Assembly (NCBI RefSeq): GCF_014836935.1
Contig: NZ_JACSPW010000001.1
Span: forward strand, 496,001-560,000
Direction of reading: 5' to 3'
Source of the DNA: Solibacillus merdavium
GTDB taxonomy: Bacteria > Bacillota > Bacilli > Bacillales_A > Planococcaceae
DNA: 64,000 nt
The notes under the pieces were generated by a model. The model did not search any database, had not been told where the DNA came from, and saw nothing but the letters and a program-made list of their open reading frames with translations. Positions 24,974-32,930 of this stretch are shown in pieces; position 1 is the first letter of the stretch, and every line of letters starts with the position of its first letter. The position numbers and the translations under genes were made by a program.

Positions 24974-26416
24974 TTATTTCATTGTAAAAAAGTTTTTTAG
25001 CTCTACTGTTAATGGGCTGTTCTGTTCAATATATTCCATCATTAAGTCAGGTATGAATTTTTTTGATTTACGAATAGGCTGCTTTTTAAACATGTGGAAA
25101 TGATGGGCACCTGTCGCGCGGTAGCTGTTGACCGCTACTTCAAACAATGAAGTGTCTTGTATAGGGCAACCATTATAGTTTAGTTTAACTACACGTTGTC
25201 CGACTGGTTTACTTAAATCAATTTCATAGTCAATGCCACCCCATAAATCATAAATATAAGGCTGCGGCTCTGGATAAAAAACAGAAAGACTAAAATCGAC
25301 TTCGCCTTTGTTATTCAGTGCAAAGACGGCTGCGCTTTGTTCAATTGCTTCGCGAATGTCAGCTCCAGTCAGTTCAACAACTAGCAAACGATTGGCGCGC
25401 GGCATATTGTGTATAACTTGTTCCCGCGTTATAACTTTGTGAAAGCCGCCTGATGAATGGTAGGGGAGCTCAATGACAGAAATCTGAGCTCCTGAATAAT
25501 GAAGCTGCATGTTATGTATCAATTGCGTGTACGATGTTGATATTATTCGCGGAGTAAAAAAATCCGAGTATGTTAAATCGTTTTCTGTATTACCGATTTC
25601 TTCCCTTTTCCAGTGGTTAAATTCGGGAAAGGGCTGTATTGGAATGTTTGAATCCACGTGTACAAGAGATGGTTCGTGAATTATTTGGTCATTTTCTATC
25701 GTTACATCGATTTGGGCAAAGCAATGCGCATTCGCTCCAGGCTGCACGACAGAAATTCCGTTAATCTTTGTCGCGATTTCTAAATGCTGATGACCAGTAA
25801 TGAATACGTCAATACCCTCTATTTCATAAAGCATGCGGTAGCCTTCATTTTCCCCATGTTCAAGATCAATTTGATTCCCATTATGCAAATCCCGTTCAAA
25901 GCCGCCATGATAGCTTAAAATTACGAATTGGGCTTTTTCTACTTCTCGTACGTACTTCACAGTATTTTTCGCACTTTCAAATGCCTGTTCAAAATGTAAA
26001 TTCTTTATCGTGTTTACTTCATCCCAAAGCTTCGTGAAATGCGTCACAACGCCTACTACCGCTATCCGTATTCCGTGAATTTCCTTTATAAAATACGGTT
26101 TTGCAAAGCCTGTAATATTGGCAGCTATCCATGGGAAGTTACAGGCTTTCTGTATTTTTCGCACTTTTTCGAGTGGATAATTAAATTCATGATTTCCGAA
26201 AATGCCAACATCATAGCCGAGCTTATTAGCCAGCTCTATTTGAGGATGCTGTTTATGTATAATATGGTCGTAATAGTAGCTTAAATGGCTGCCCTGAAGA
26301 AAATCACCGTTATCAATTAACAATGCAGGCTGTCTTTTTGAAATCATTTGAGCAAGCTGCGAAAACCGCTCTGTATGGCCATGTATGTCACTAGTGGCAA
26401 TAATAGAAAACTGCAT
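24974..26416 (-). CDS. 5'-nucleotidase / metallophosphoesterase family protein, no signal peptide
   Basis: 480 residues. N-terminal calcineurin-like phosphoesterase with TSDIHGH (about 8-14), IDNGDFLQGS (about 34-43), GNHEFNY (about 75-81), LSYHGG (about 168) and ITGHQHLE (about 206-213), the full two-metal ligand set. The C-terminal 5'-nucleotidase domain (about 285-470) includes NRLLVVELTGADIREAIEQSA. Family members are usually exported, but this one starts directly with MQFSIIATSD, so it should act in the cytoplasm, probably on nucleotides or cyclic nucleotides. No operon partner. Confidence 0.86.
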   Translation of the reverse strand: MQFSIIATSDIHGHTERFSQLAQMISKRQPALLIDNGDFLQGSHLSYYYDHIIHKQHPQIELANKLGYDVGIFGNHEFNYPLEKVRKIQKACNFPWIAANITGFAKPYFIKEIHGIRIAVVGVVTHFTKLWDEVNTIKNLHFEQAFESAKNTVKYVREVEKAQFVILSYHGGFERDLHNGNQIDLEHGENEGYRMLYEIEGIDVFITGHQHLEIATKINGISVVQPGANAHCFAQIDVTIENDQIIHEPSLVHVDSNIPIQPFPEFNHWKREEIGNTENDLTYSDFFTPRIISTSYTQLIHNMQLHYSGAQISVIELPYHSSGGFHKVITREQVIHNMPRANRLLVVELTGADIREAIEQSAAVFALNNKGEVDFSLSVFYPEPQPYIYDLWGGIDYEIDLSKPVGQRVVKLNYNGCPIQDTSLFEVAVNSYRATGAHHFHMFKKQPIRKSKKFIPDLMMEYIEQNSPLTVELKNFFTMK

Positions 26417-26471
26417 ATGTAAAAACTTCCTTCAACTATTCATTTTCCTTCATTATAGCGTGTGTGAATTA

Positions 26472-26517
26472 TTGCGCAACAGTGATGAAAGTGCTTTAAT
26501 AAAAAGTGAATACACTT
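26472..26517 (+). promoter_or_regulatory. Promoter and candidate operator of the heme monooxygenase gene
   Basis: TTGCGC (26472-26477), 17 bp, TTTAAT (26495-26500) form a sigma-A-type promoter. Immediately downstream, AAGTG-AATA-CACTT (26504-26517) is a perfect 5-bp inverted repeat placed at the expected transcription start, suitable for a repressor. No typical Fur box is seen. Confidence 0.5.
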
Positions 26518-26543
26518 ACTTTTAAATTTTAGGAGTTGGAATA

Positions 26544-26873
26544 ATGATTACAGTAACAAACCGCATTAAAGTAAAAAAAGGCTTTGCCGAAATGATGGCG
26601 CCAAAATTTGTGCAACCAGGTCCATTACAACAGTTTGAAGGATTCCAAAAGGTTGAAGTATTAGTTTCGACTCAATTTGAAGAGTATGATGAAATGAGTG
26701 TCGTAATGTACTGGGATTCGAAAGAAAGCTTCGCAGTATGGCGTGAAAGTGATGCATTTAAAGAGTCACATAAACGTCCATCTGAAGGACAAGGTCATGG
26801 TGAGCAAGGTGACTCTCCAATGCTAGGTTCAGAAATTATTATTGCTGAAGTAGCAGGCACTATTTCAAAATAA
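26544..26873 (+). CDS. Heme-degrading monooxygenase, IsdG/HmoA type
   Basis: 109 residues of the ABM/IsdG ferredoxin-like fold. The catalytic N-W-H set is seen as Asn in VTNRIKVKKG (residue 6), Trp in FAVWRESDAF (about 69) and His in KESHKRP (about 79), matching staphylococcal IsdG spacing. The C-terminus SPMLGSEIIIAEV also fits. It would open heme to release iron, in the cytoplasm. GGAGTTGG precedes ATG. It stands alone between terminators. Confidence 0.9.
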   Translation: MITVTNRIKVKKGFAEMMAPKFVQPGPLQQFEGFQKVEVLVSTQFEEYDEMSVVMYWDSKESFAVWRESDAFKESHKRPSEGQGHGEQGDSPMLGSEIIIAEVAGTISK

Positions 26874-26882
26874 GTTAAAAAA

Positions 26883-26917
26883 AAGCGTCCTAATGATGAT
26901 TAGGGCGCTTCTTTTTC
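26883..26917 (+). terminator. Terminator of the heme monooxygenase gene
   Basis: AAGCGTCCTAAT (26883-26894) pairs with ATTAGGGCGCTT (26899-26910) over a 4-nt loop, followed by CTTTTT. Confidence 0.88.
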
Positions 26918-26953
26918 ATACGATGATTCATCAAGATTAGGAAGGTGCTTTTC

Positions 26954-27655
26954 GTGTTATTAATGGAAAAATATTTTTATGACGGGCAATTTTTGAAATG
27001 CTATGAAGAGTCTACACGTCAGTTACAGGACGGCAATGACGCATTAGCTACACAATTTTTAAATTTATTTAAAAAATACGAGTATGAAAATTTCCCTAAG
27101 CCGACTGAGAAACATACGCAAAGTATTGAACGTGCCAATGAAAGCTATGAAGAAAATGATGAACTAGAACAATTGCGAAGCATTAAAGACGAACAGGAAT
27201 TTTCAGCTAAAGTGAAGCAGCTTGAGCATGATGCACGAACAGCCGATGATAAACGGAAAGCACAGTCGTTTTATGTACAAGGTCATTTGTTTTTAATGGC
27301 ACATCAATATGATGAAAGTGTTCATTGTTTTATCGAGGCAGTAAAGCATAATCCGAATAAAGCACTTTATTACGGAATAGCAGGTCAGACGATGAACCGG
27401 TTTAATTGGTCTCCTTTTGAGATAATGGTTTACATAGAACGGGCCATTGATCTGGATCCGGATAACGCACGCTGGTATTGGAACAAGGCACTTGTATTAA
27501 CAAGACTTTATAAAGACTTAAATGCTGAGCCATTTTTAGAGCAGGCACTCGTTACTATTGAAAAGGCAATCGAGACTTGCCGTGAAGACCAAGCTTCACT
27601 TCGCAATGGCATTGATTCAACATTAGAAAACTTAAAAGAATATCTTTTCAATTAG
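26954..27655 (+). CDS. Tetratricopeptide-repeat protein
   Basis: 233 residues from GTG 26954, 8 nt after TAGGAAGG; an in-frame GTG 9 nt earlier overlaps that site. The N-terminal about 90 residues are charged (EENDELEQLRSIKDEQEF). Two TPR-like units follow: SFYVQGHLFLMAHQYDESVHCFIEAVKHNPNKALYY (about 95-130) and WSPFEIMVYIERAIDLDPDNARWYWNKALVLTRL (about 141-174). No enzymatic domain; probably a cytoplasmic scaffold. No recognised orthologue. Confidence 0.75.
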   Translation: MLLMEKYFYDGQFLKCYEESTRQLQDGNDALATQFLNLFKKYEYENFPKPTEKHTQSIERANESYEENDELEQLRSIKDEQEFSAKVKQLEHDARTADDKRKAQSFYVQGHLFLMAHQYDESVHCFIEAVKHNPNKALYYGIAGQTMNRFNWSPFEIMVYIERAIDLDPDNARWYWNKALVLTRLYKDLNAEPFLEQALVTIEKAIETCREDQASLRNGIDSTLENLKEYLFN

Positions 27656-27722
27656 GAGAGGCGTACAGTTGCTCGCTGTAAAAAACATTAGATACAATTA
27701 AATGATCTGAAATAAAATGGGG

Positions 27723-27760
27723 CTCACGAACGGTTTCAATAAGTAGGTTCGTGAGTTTTT
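27723..27760 (+). terminator. Terminator of the TPR gene
   Basis: CTCACGAAC (27723-27731) pairs with GTTCGTGAG (27747-27755) and is followed by T5. Confidence 0.82.
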
Positions 27761-27773
27761 CTTGTTAAAAAAG

Positions 27774-27958
27774 TTCTAATATCGGTCCGTGATTTTCTAA
27801 TAAACTAAAAAAAGTTCTAATATAGTTTTGATCTTCTAATATATCTCCGAGATTTTCAAATAAAGGTATCAGATATTCAAATATCTTCCCCAGAAGTTCT
27901 AAAATCCCCACCGAATGTTCTAATAAACTGTGAAAACTTCTAATATCGTAAAACGAGA
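27774..27958. repeat. Nine-unit phased TTCTAATA repeat array
   Basis: TTCTAATA or a one-base variant (TTCAAATA twice, TTCTAAAA once) begins at 27774, 27795, 27815, 27834, 27855, 27876, 27897, 27918 and 27938: spacings 21, 20, 19, 21, 21, 21, 21, 20. The rest of each unit is variable but tends to TCnnnCCnnGAtT. No coding frame. Together with the hairpins on each side this accounts for the 362-base gap 27656-28017. Function unknown. Confidence 0.85.
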
Positions 27959-27960
27959 AA

Positions 27961-28008
27961 AAAAGCTATCTAAAAAGGACTTAAAAATCCCTTCAAGACA
28001 GCCTTTTC
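27961..28008 (-). terminator. Probable terminator of the lia-type operon
   Basis: On the minus strand AAAAGGCTGTCT...AGATAGCTTTT forms an imperfect hairpin (one bulge, G-U pairs) followed by T7, 10 nt after the stop of the last gene. Confidence 0.6.
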
Positions 28009-28017
28009 CACTATAAG

Positions 28018-28332
28018 TTATTTCTTCTTTTTGTCCCTCACAAATGCAAACACTATTAATCCAACTTGTATCACGACGATTGCAATAAAAAAGTAAAAAT
28101 TCTTCGATGAACCGACTAAATTAAGTTCATCTGCCAAAATGCCTTCAATTGACTGCAATTGTGCACTTAGCAAAATAATTAATGCACCAATAAATAACAT
28201 GATTTTAGGATTTATTGCAAAGCGCAGCAGCACAATAATGAACAGTGCTGAAAAAATCAGCAATAGTGTGAAGAGGGGATCCAATAATGTAAGGGTCCCA
28301 TCCTGTGCAAATTTTTCATATGTGAATGTCAC
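28018..28332 (-). CDS. Small membrane protein at the end of the lia-type operon
   Basis: 104 residues, three predicted membrane helices (about 19-36, 42-59, 79-97) and a KKKK tail. It starts 16 nt after liaR with AAGGAGG as binding site. I do not recognise the family. Location suggests a role in, or regulation by, the envelope-stress system. Confidence 0.7.
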   Translation of the reverse strand: MTFTYEKFAQDGTLTLLDPLFTLLLIFSALFIIVLLRFAINPKIMLFIGALIILLSAQLQSIEGILADELNLVGSSKNFYFFIAIVVIQVGLIVFAFVRDKKKK

Positions 28333-28348
28333 CGTATAACAAACCTCC

Positions 28349-28978
28349 TTACTTAACTAAGCCGTTTTGAAATGCATAAACGACTGCTTGTGTACGATCC
28401 TGTACTTCGAGCTTGCTTAAAATATTGCTTACATGTGTTTTTACCGTTTTTAGTGCAATAAATAGCTCTTCGGCAATTTCCTGATTGGCAAGACCCCTAG
28501 TCATACACAATAACACTTCCATTTCCCGGTCTGTTAAATGATCGTGCAAAGCAGGTACAGTACCGCGCATACGGGCCATTACTTTTGTCGTAGCTTCAGG
28601 CTCAAGTACTGTTTCACCAGCCATCGTTTTACGGATTGCTTCAGCAATTTGTTTTGCGTTACTCGTTTTCAGTATATAACTGACAGCCCCTGCTTCAAGT
28701 GCCGGATATAATTTGTCGTCATCAATAAAGCTTGTGACAATCATTACTTTCGCTTGCGGCCACTGCGCTAAAATCTCGGCTGTCGCTTCCGCCCCTGTTT
28801 TTATTGGCATAACATTATCCATCAAGACAATATCAGGTTTTAATGATAGCACCTTTTCAACCGCTTCCTCACCGTTTGTTGCTTCTCCGATGACTTCGAT
28901 ATCAGGCTGTGCTGACAAATAGGCAGCGACACCGATACGTACCATTTCGTGATCATCTACAATGACAACTTTAATCAT
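28349..28978 (-). CDS. liaR: Response regulator LiaR/VraR type
   Basis: 209 residues, NarL/FixJ class. The receiver has acidic pair VDDHE (about 7-11), phosphorylation Asp in IVLMDNVMP (about 54), Thr in IVTSF and Lys in LKTSN (about 105). The C-terminal LuxR helix-turn-helix runs LTDREMEVLLCMTRGLANQEIAEE (about 143-166) through VKTHVSNILSKL. Overlaps the kinase gene by 8 nt. With the kinase and LiaF it would sense cell-envelope damage. Confidence 0.9.
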   Translation of the reverse strand: MIKVVIVDDHEMVRIGVAAYLSAQPDIEVIGEATNGEEAVEKVLSLKPDIVLMDNVMPIKTGAEATAEILAQWPQAKVMIVTSFIDDDKLYPALEAGAVSYILKTSNAKQIAEAIRKTMAGETVLEPEATTKVMARMRGTVPALHDHLTDREMEVLLCMTRGLANQEIAEELFIALKTVKTHVSNILSKLEVQDRTQAVVYAFQNGLVK

Positions 28979-29996
28979 TTAATTGTTCCTCCTTTTTGAT
29001 CGGAACTTTTACTTCTACAATGGTCCCTTCATTTGGAACGGAGACGATTTTATACGTACACCCAATTTCGACAGCTCGCTCGGCAATATTTCTTAATCCG
29101 TACGAAGATGTTTTGTCGCCATCATTACTAAAACCAAGACCGTTATCCTGAATCCGTAAAATGGCTAACTGATCACGTGCAATTAATAACAGTTCAACCT
29201 CTGTCGCTTTTGCATGCCTTAAAGTATTGGATAATGCTTCTTGTGCAATACGGAATAAATGGTCTTCCTCCGCTTTAGATAAATTGATTTCCTCTATTTG
29301 ATAATCAATATTAAAGTAGACTTTTTCCTGTAATTCGACAATTAAATCTTCCAATCCTTCTGCCAGACTTTTATTGTGCAAAGCAATTGGGCGTAAATGC
29401 AGGAGCAGTGCCCGCATTTCAAGCTGGGCTTGCTGGACAACCTTTTCTACTTGAGCCAGCTGTTTTTGGGCGTGCTCGTCTTGCTGCTGTTCTGTCAGGG
29501 CAGATAATAGCAAGGAAGCTGCAAAAAGCTGTTGCGATACGGAATCATGGAGCTCACGTGCTAGACGTTGACGTTCTGCAAGAAGCCGCTCCTGAACGAT
29601 TGCATCATTTGTTTCGACCTTCTCATGTGAAAGCCGTTGCAGAGAAGCACGCTGGGTATCAATTAATTCGTTGGCATCACGCAATGCTTTATTTAAAGAA
29701 CCGTTAGTTTTCTTTAATTTTTGTGCAAAATCAGGTTCTGCAATTTTTTTGACGATCCGTGTCGTCTGATTTTCCTTTATTTTCACGGTGACAGCCATCC
29801 ATAATGCAATGAAGAAGCTAATACCGGTAGCGCTAATGGCGATAATTCCAAGCAATGGAATGTCATAATCAACATTTTCCCATAAAAAGCGCCACGTTTC
29901 TTCTTCTGGCTGTCCAAGTACAAAAATTAGTATATTCATTGTAAAAGAGGCAAAAATTAAAATGAGTACGAAGAATCGAGCAATAAATGCAATCAT
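28971..29996 (-). CDS. liaS: Sensor histidine kinase LiaS/VraS type
   Basis: 341 residues with two N-terminal membrane helices (about 4-26 and 48-69) and only about 20 residues between them, the short-loop intramembrane-sensing type. A coiled linker leads to the HisKA_3 dimerisation helix ARELHDSVSQQLFAA (His about 147), then the ATPase domain with EALSNTLRHA (N box, about 238) and DNGLGF (about 280). Overlaps both neighbours by 4-8 nt, so it is translated with LiaF and LiaR. Confidence 0.9.
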   Translation of the reverse strand: MIAFIARFFVLILIFASFTMNILIFVLGQPEEETWRFLWENVDYDIPLLGIIAISATGISFFIALWMAVTVKIKENQTTRIVKKIAEPDFAQKLKKTNGSLNKALRDANELIDTQRASLQRLSHEKVETNDAIVQERLLAERQRLARELHDSVSQQLFAASLLLSALTEQQQDEHAQKQLAQVEKVVQQAQLEMRALLLHLRPIALHNKSLAEGLEDLIVELQEKVYFNIDYQIEEINLSKAEEDHLFRIAQEALSNTLRHAKATEVELLLIARDQLAILRIQDNGLGFSNDGDKTSSYGLRNIAERAVEIGCTYKIVSVPNEGTIVEVKVPIKKEEQLND

Positions 29997-30691
29997 CCGC
30001 GTTGCACCTCCACATCGCCTATCCAGGAAGTAACGTACAGTACGAGTACACGTTTTGCATCCGGGTCGCCATCTTCAATATAGAACTGCTCATTTATACA
30101 TAACTTAGGCGAGTAGTGTAAGCAATTTGCCTCACCATATATCGTAGAATAGTGGAGCTGAAGCGATACTTCATACGGGACAGTAATCCGCACTTTTCCT
30201 AGTGATTGATTAATGACAATAATTGATTTCCCTTGTGGTAAAATCGTTTCTGTTGTATCAACTGTAATATCTCCAATGAAGCGTTGAATGTGAATGTCAC
30301 GCCATTGGTAGCTTTCTGTCGGGATGCCCGTAGTGCCAATCAATTTATTTTTTCCGGCCGTATCAATTACTTGATTTTTGATTTCTATAATTTTTTCTTT
30401 TTTCGTTAAGTATTGGTAGAGTAAAAAAATTAATGAACCGATGATTAAAAGGCGTAATGTCCATAGATGAATTATTGCAAAGAATATTAAGATGAGACCG
30501 GCCCAGAGTGAGTATTGTTTTTTCTTTTTAAAGCTGTAGAATAATAGAATTGCACCGACAACGAGTAAAAATACACTGCTATTATTGAATAGTGTCAATT
30601 CGATCAAAACGACAAGTGCCATACTAATAACGATTATCGTAAGCTGATCTGACGTAATTTTCGGCATATTGCCTCCTCCTAAAACGAGCAA
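29993..30691 (-). CDS. liaF: LiaF-type regulator of the two-component system
   Basis: 232 residues: four short hydrophobic helices in the first 95 residues, then a cytoplasmic DUF2154/YvqF-type domain with YQWRDIHIQRFIGDITVD (about 133-150) and LGKVRITVPYEVSL (about 169-182). LiaF holds LiaS inactive without stress in Bacillus. GGAGGAGGCAATATG is the start context; either of two close starts is possible. Confidence 0.85.
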   Translation of the reverse strand: MLVLGGGNMPKITSDQLTIIVISMALVVLIELTLFNNSSVFLLVVGAILLFYSFKKKKQYSLWAGLILIFFAIIHLWTLRLLIIGSLIFLLYQYLTKKEKIIEIKNQVIDTAGKNKLIGTTGIPTESYQWRDIHIQRFIGDITVDTTETILPQGKSIIVINQSLGKVRITVPYEVSLQLHYSTIYGEANCLHYSPKLCINEQFYIEDGDPDAKRVLVLYVTSWIGDVEVQRG

Positions 30692-30734
30692 AATGGAGAA
30701 AGCACGACGCCTTCTCCTTTAAAACATTATAGCA

Positions 30735-31361
30735 TTATTTTGGTTGTTCAATGAGCTTTTGTTCTTTTTCCAACTGAGCTAAACGGGATTCAAATGATGT
30801 CACTTCATATTTGCGCTCGATATTTTGAGAGAGCTCATCGATATATATCGAAAGTTCATCGAAGTTTTCATTGTTATTGGAAGTTAACACTTTGTCCATC
30901 TGATGGTTGGCACGTACAACATTTTCTTTCCCCATTAACTGAAGTTGGCGTACTTTCATATCTTTAATTTTATGCTTCATTGTTTCAAACTTGCGTTCCA
31001 AAGCAAAGTATTCCTCGTTTGCTGCATCAATGCTTGTCAGCAATGTGTGCTTACGTGCAGTATAGGCAGCAACTTCTTCCTGTGCAAAAGTAATGAGTTC
31101 TACTTCCTCGCTAGCCTGTGCTAAGTGTAGTTGCTTTTCTCGTTTTTCCAGCATCTCTACTGTTTGAGATAGCTGTAACTCCAATTCTTTTTTTAGATGT
31201 GCCTGACGTGCAAGCAGTTTGCCAGTTTGCTCCGTTTGTTTTTCTGCTTCACGAATGTAATGATTTAACATCTTAATTGGATTTTTTTCTACTTTTTTAT
31301 CAAATAAATCATGTAAGTCCGCTTGAATCGAGTATTTAAATTTTGTGAATAAATTTTTCAT
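30735..31361 (-). CDS. liaH: PspA/IM30 family phage-shock protein (LiaH-like)
   Basis: 208 residues, almost all coiled coil, beginning LFTKFKYSIQADLHDLFDK, with DPIKMLNHYIREAEKQ-type first helix (NPIKMLNHYIREAE, about 27-40). These proteins form membrane-protecting ESCRT-III-like assemblies. It lies between a small membrane protein and liaF, as in B. subtilis liaIHGFSR minus liaG. Confidence 0.9.
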   Translation of the reverse strand: MKNLFTKFKYSIQADLHDLFDKKVEKNPIKMLNHYIREAEKQTEQTGKLLARQAHLKKELELQLSQTVEMLEKREKQLHLAQASEEVELITFAQEEVAAYTARKHTLLTSIDAANEEYFALERKFETMKHKIKDMKVRQLQLMGKENVVRANHQMDKVLTSNNNENFDELSIYIDELSQNIERKYEVTSFESRLAQLEKEQKLIEQPK

Positions 31362-31374
31362 TATGTTTCGCCCC

Positions 31375-31725
31375 TTATTTGTTTAAATTTGCCCATTCGC
31401 GTTCAAAGTTCATAAATGGATCCTCTTCTTTATTGCTTGTAAAAATTTCGACTTTCTCATTTTTACGTGATTTGTAAATATAAAAAATAATTCCAATTGC
31501 CACTAGACCAATAAAACCAGGAATGTTTGAAATTGCACTAACTAATCCTACAAATGCAACAACTAAACTCATTACTTTCCCAAATGTAGATGTGCTTTCC
31601 GTGTAATAATGTAGACCGGCTGCTAAAAGTGCACCTGATATTAATAGTGCGACTACTGGTGCCAATAGGCATAGTGCAATAATTGCTGCGACGAAACCAG
31701 CAGAATATAAGAAAAACTTTTTCAT
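31375..31725 (-). CDS. LiaI-like / Lmo0954-type small membrane protein
   Basis: 116 residues with three hydrophobic segments (about 5-26, 28-46, 50-85) and a charged C-terminus. It resembles the Lmo0954-type membrane proteins that head PspA/lia operons and is in the LiaI position (LiaI is the membrane anchor of LiaH). GGAGGAAC precedes the ATG. First gene of a six-gene operon ending at 28018. Confidence 0.72.
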   Translation of the reverse strand: MKKFFLYSAGFVAAIIALCLLAPVVALLISGALLAAGLHYYTESTSTFGKVMSLVVAFVGLVSAISNIPGFIGLVAIGIIFYIYKSRKNEKVEIFTSNKEEDPFMNFEREWANLNK

Positions 31726-31809
31726 TTGTGTTCCTCCTTGTATTTGATAACTTAATGTTACTTTAATTACTAAAACTAAATAACGACCTGCAACTGTATT
31801 TTCATCTAG

Positions 31810-31835
31810 GTCTGGAGGCTGATTGGAACTCAGAC
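31810..31835. promoter_or_regulatory. Inverted repeat upstream of the lia-type operon
   Basis: GTCTGGAG (31810-31817) and CTCAGAC (31829-31835) form an inverted repeat with one bulged base, 85 bp before the first lia gene and 100 bp before yneF. It is placed where an activator of the LiaR type could bind; it does not match the B. subtilis LiaR box closely. Confidence 0.35.
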
Positions 31836-31938
31836 ATATAACTCAAATTAAATATATAGAAACGTAATAACTTTTATTGTATAATGCTTGTTGGAGAGTT
31901 TTTCTCGGTACATATGTAATGGAGGAGGTAGTTTAGTT

Positions 31939-32157
31939 ATGACATGGGCATGGATTTTAGGTATTGTAGTTGCATTAATCGCTGGTGTAGCAATAGGTTT
32001 CTACGCGGCTCGTCAATATATGTTTAAGTATTTGAAAGAGAACCCGCCAATTAATGAACAAATGATTCGCGTTATGATGGCGCAAATGGGACGTAAACCG
32101 TCGGAAAAACAAGTACGTCAAATGATGTCTCAAATGAACAAGTTCCAAGATAAATAA
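31939..32157 (+). CDS. yneF: YneF family (UPF0154) membrane protein
   Basis: 72 residues from ATG 31939, preceded by GGAGGAGG; an in-frame ATG 51 nt upstream has no site. A single N-terminal membrane helix (about 4-24) and the signature [32 protein letters not shown] (about 33-64) identify UPF0154. Function unknown; widely conserved in Bacilli. Confidence 0.92.
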   Translation: MTWAWILGIVVALIAGVAIGFYAARQYMFKYLKENPPINEQMIRVMMAQMGRKPSEKQVRQMMSQMNKFQDK

Positions 32158-32163
32158 TAAATT

Positions 32164-32203
32164 AAGCTACCTTTTGCATTCTTAAGAGTGATGGAGGTAG
32201 TTT
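32164..32203 (+). terminator. Terminator of yneF
   Basis: GCTACCT (32165 on) pairs with AGGTAG (to 32199), with inner TGCATTC/GAGTGATG pairing, followed by TTTTTG. Confidence 0.7.
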
Positions 32204-32322
32204 TTGTTTTGTGAAAATTTGGCGCTTCATTAAATTAGAGTTAAAAATCTGAATATTCTATTGATTTGGATATGATTCTAGTCTATCCTTATAAGGATTG
32301 TAAGTATTGGAGGGACAAAAAG

Positions 32323-32796
32323 ATGACAACAGAAAAAACGAATGTAGAGAGCTTCGATTTAGATCATACGAAAGTGGTTGCACCATATGTACGTTTAGCA
32401 GGAACAAAAGAGGGGGCTAAAGGAGATGTCGTGACAAAATACGATATTCGCTTTAAACAGCCGAATAAAGAACATATGGAAATGCCTGCATTGCATTCAT
32501 TGGAGCATTTAATGGCAGACCGGATCCGCAACCATAGTGATGCAGTAGTCGATATTTCACCTATGGGTTGTCAAACAGGTTTTTATGTAGCATTTATGAA
32601 TTATGATGATTATGAAGGTGTGTTAGCGATTTTGGAAAAAACATTGGATGATGTTTTAGCAGCTACATCCGTACCTGCTTGTAACGAAGTGCAATGCGGC
32701 TGGGCAGCAAGCCATAGCCTGGAAGGTGCACAAGAGCTGGCGAAACAATTTTTGGATAAACGTGATGAATGGCATATCGTTTTTAATGAGCAGTAA
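32323..32796 (+). CDS. luxS: S-ribosylhomocysteine lyase
   Basis: 157 residues from ATG 32323, preceded by TTGGAGGG; the in-frame ATG 57 nt upstream lacks a site. The metal-binding HxxEH is in [11 protein letters not shown] (about 53-57), the catalytic Cys in [10 protein letters not shown] (about 84) and the third ligand in [11 protein letters not shown] (about 126). It splits S-ribosylhomocysteine to homocysteine and DPD, the AI-2 precursor. Stands alone; no SAM riboswitch precedes it. Confidence 0.97.
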   Translation: MTTEKTNVESFDLDHTKVVAPYVRLAGTKEGAKGDVVTKYDIRFKQPNKEHMEMPALHSLEHLMADRIRNHSDAVVDISPMGCQTGFYVAFMNYDDYEGVLAILEKTLDDVLAATSVPACNEVQCGWAASHSLEGAQELAKQFLDKRDEWHIVFNEQ

Positions 32797-32828
32797 ACGA
32801 AAGATCTTATAATATGCGGAATAGAAAT

Positions 32829-32875
32829 AAAGCAGTTTAAATTTTTACGATTAGTAAAATTTAAACTGCTTTTGA
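32829..32875. terminator. Bidirectional terminator between luxS and the hydrolase gene
   Basis: A perfect 17-bp inverted repeat: AAAGCAGTTTAAATTTT (32829-32845) and its complement (32856-32872), 10-nt loop, between convergent genes. Confidence 0.9.
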
Positions 32876-32930
32876 TTTTAAAGTGGGTTTTATAAAAATA
32901 TGACCCAAACTATTTGGCGGATTCTGTATT

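Noticed and set aside
27774-27958. Possible CRISPR array
   Set aside because: The conserved core is only 8 bp, the period is about 21 bp and there are no unique 30-bp spacers or cas genes.
29387-29707. 106-codon frame opposite liaS
   Set aside because: Antisense to the HisKA region; no independent support.
32204-32322. SAM or other riboswitch before luxS
   Set aside because: No conserved aptamer motifs or terminator; only about 120 nt of AT-rich DNA.
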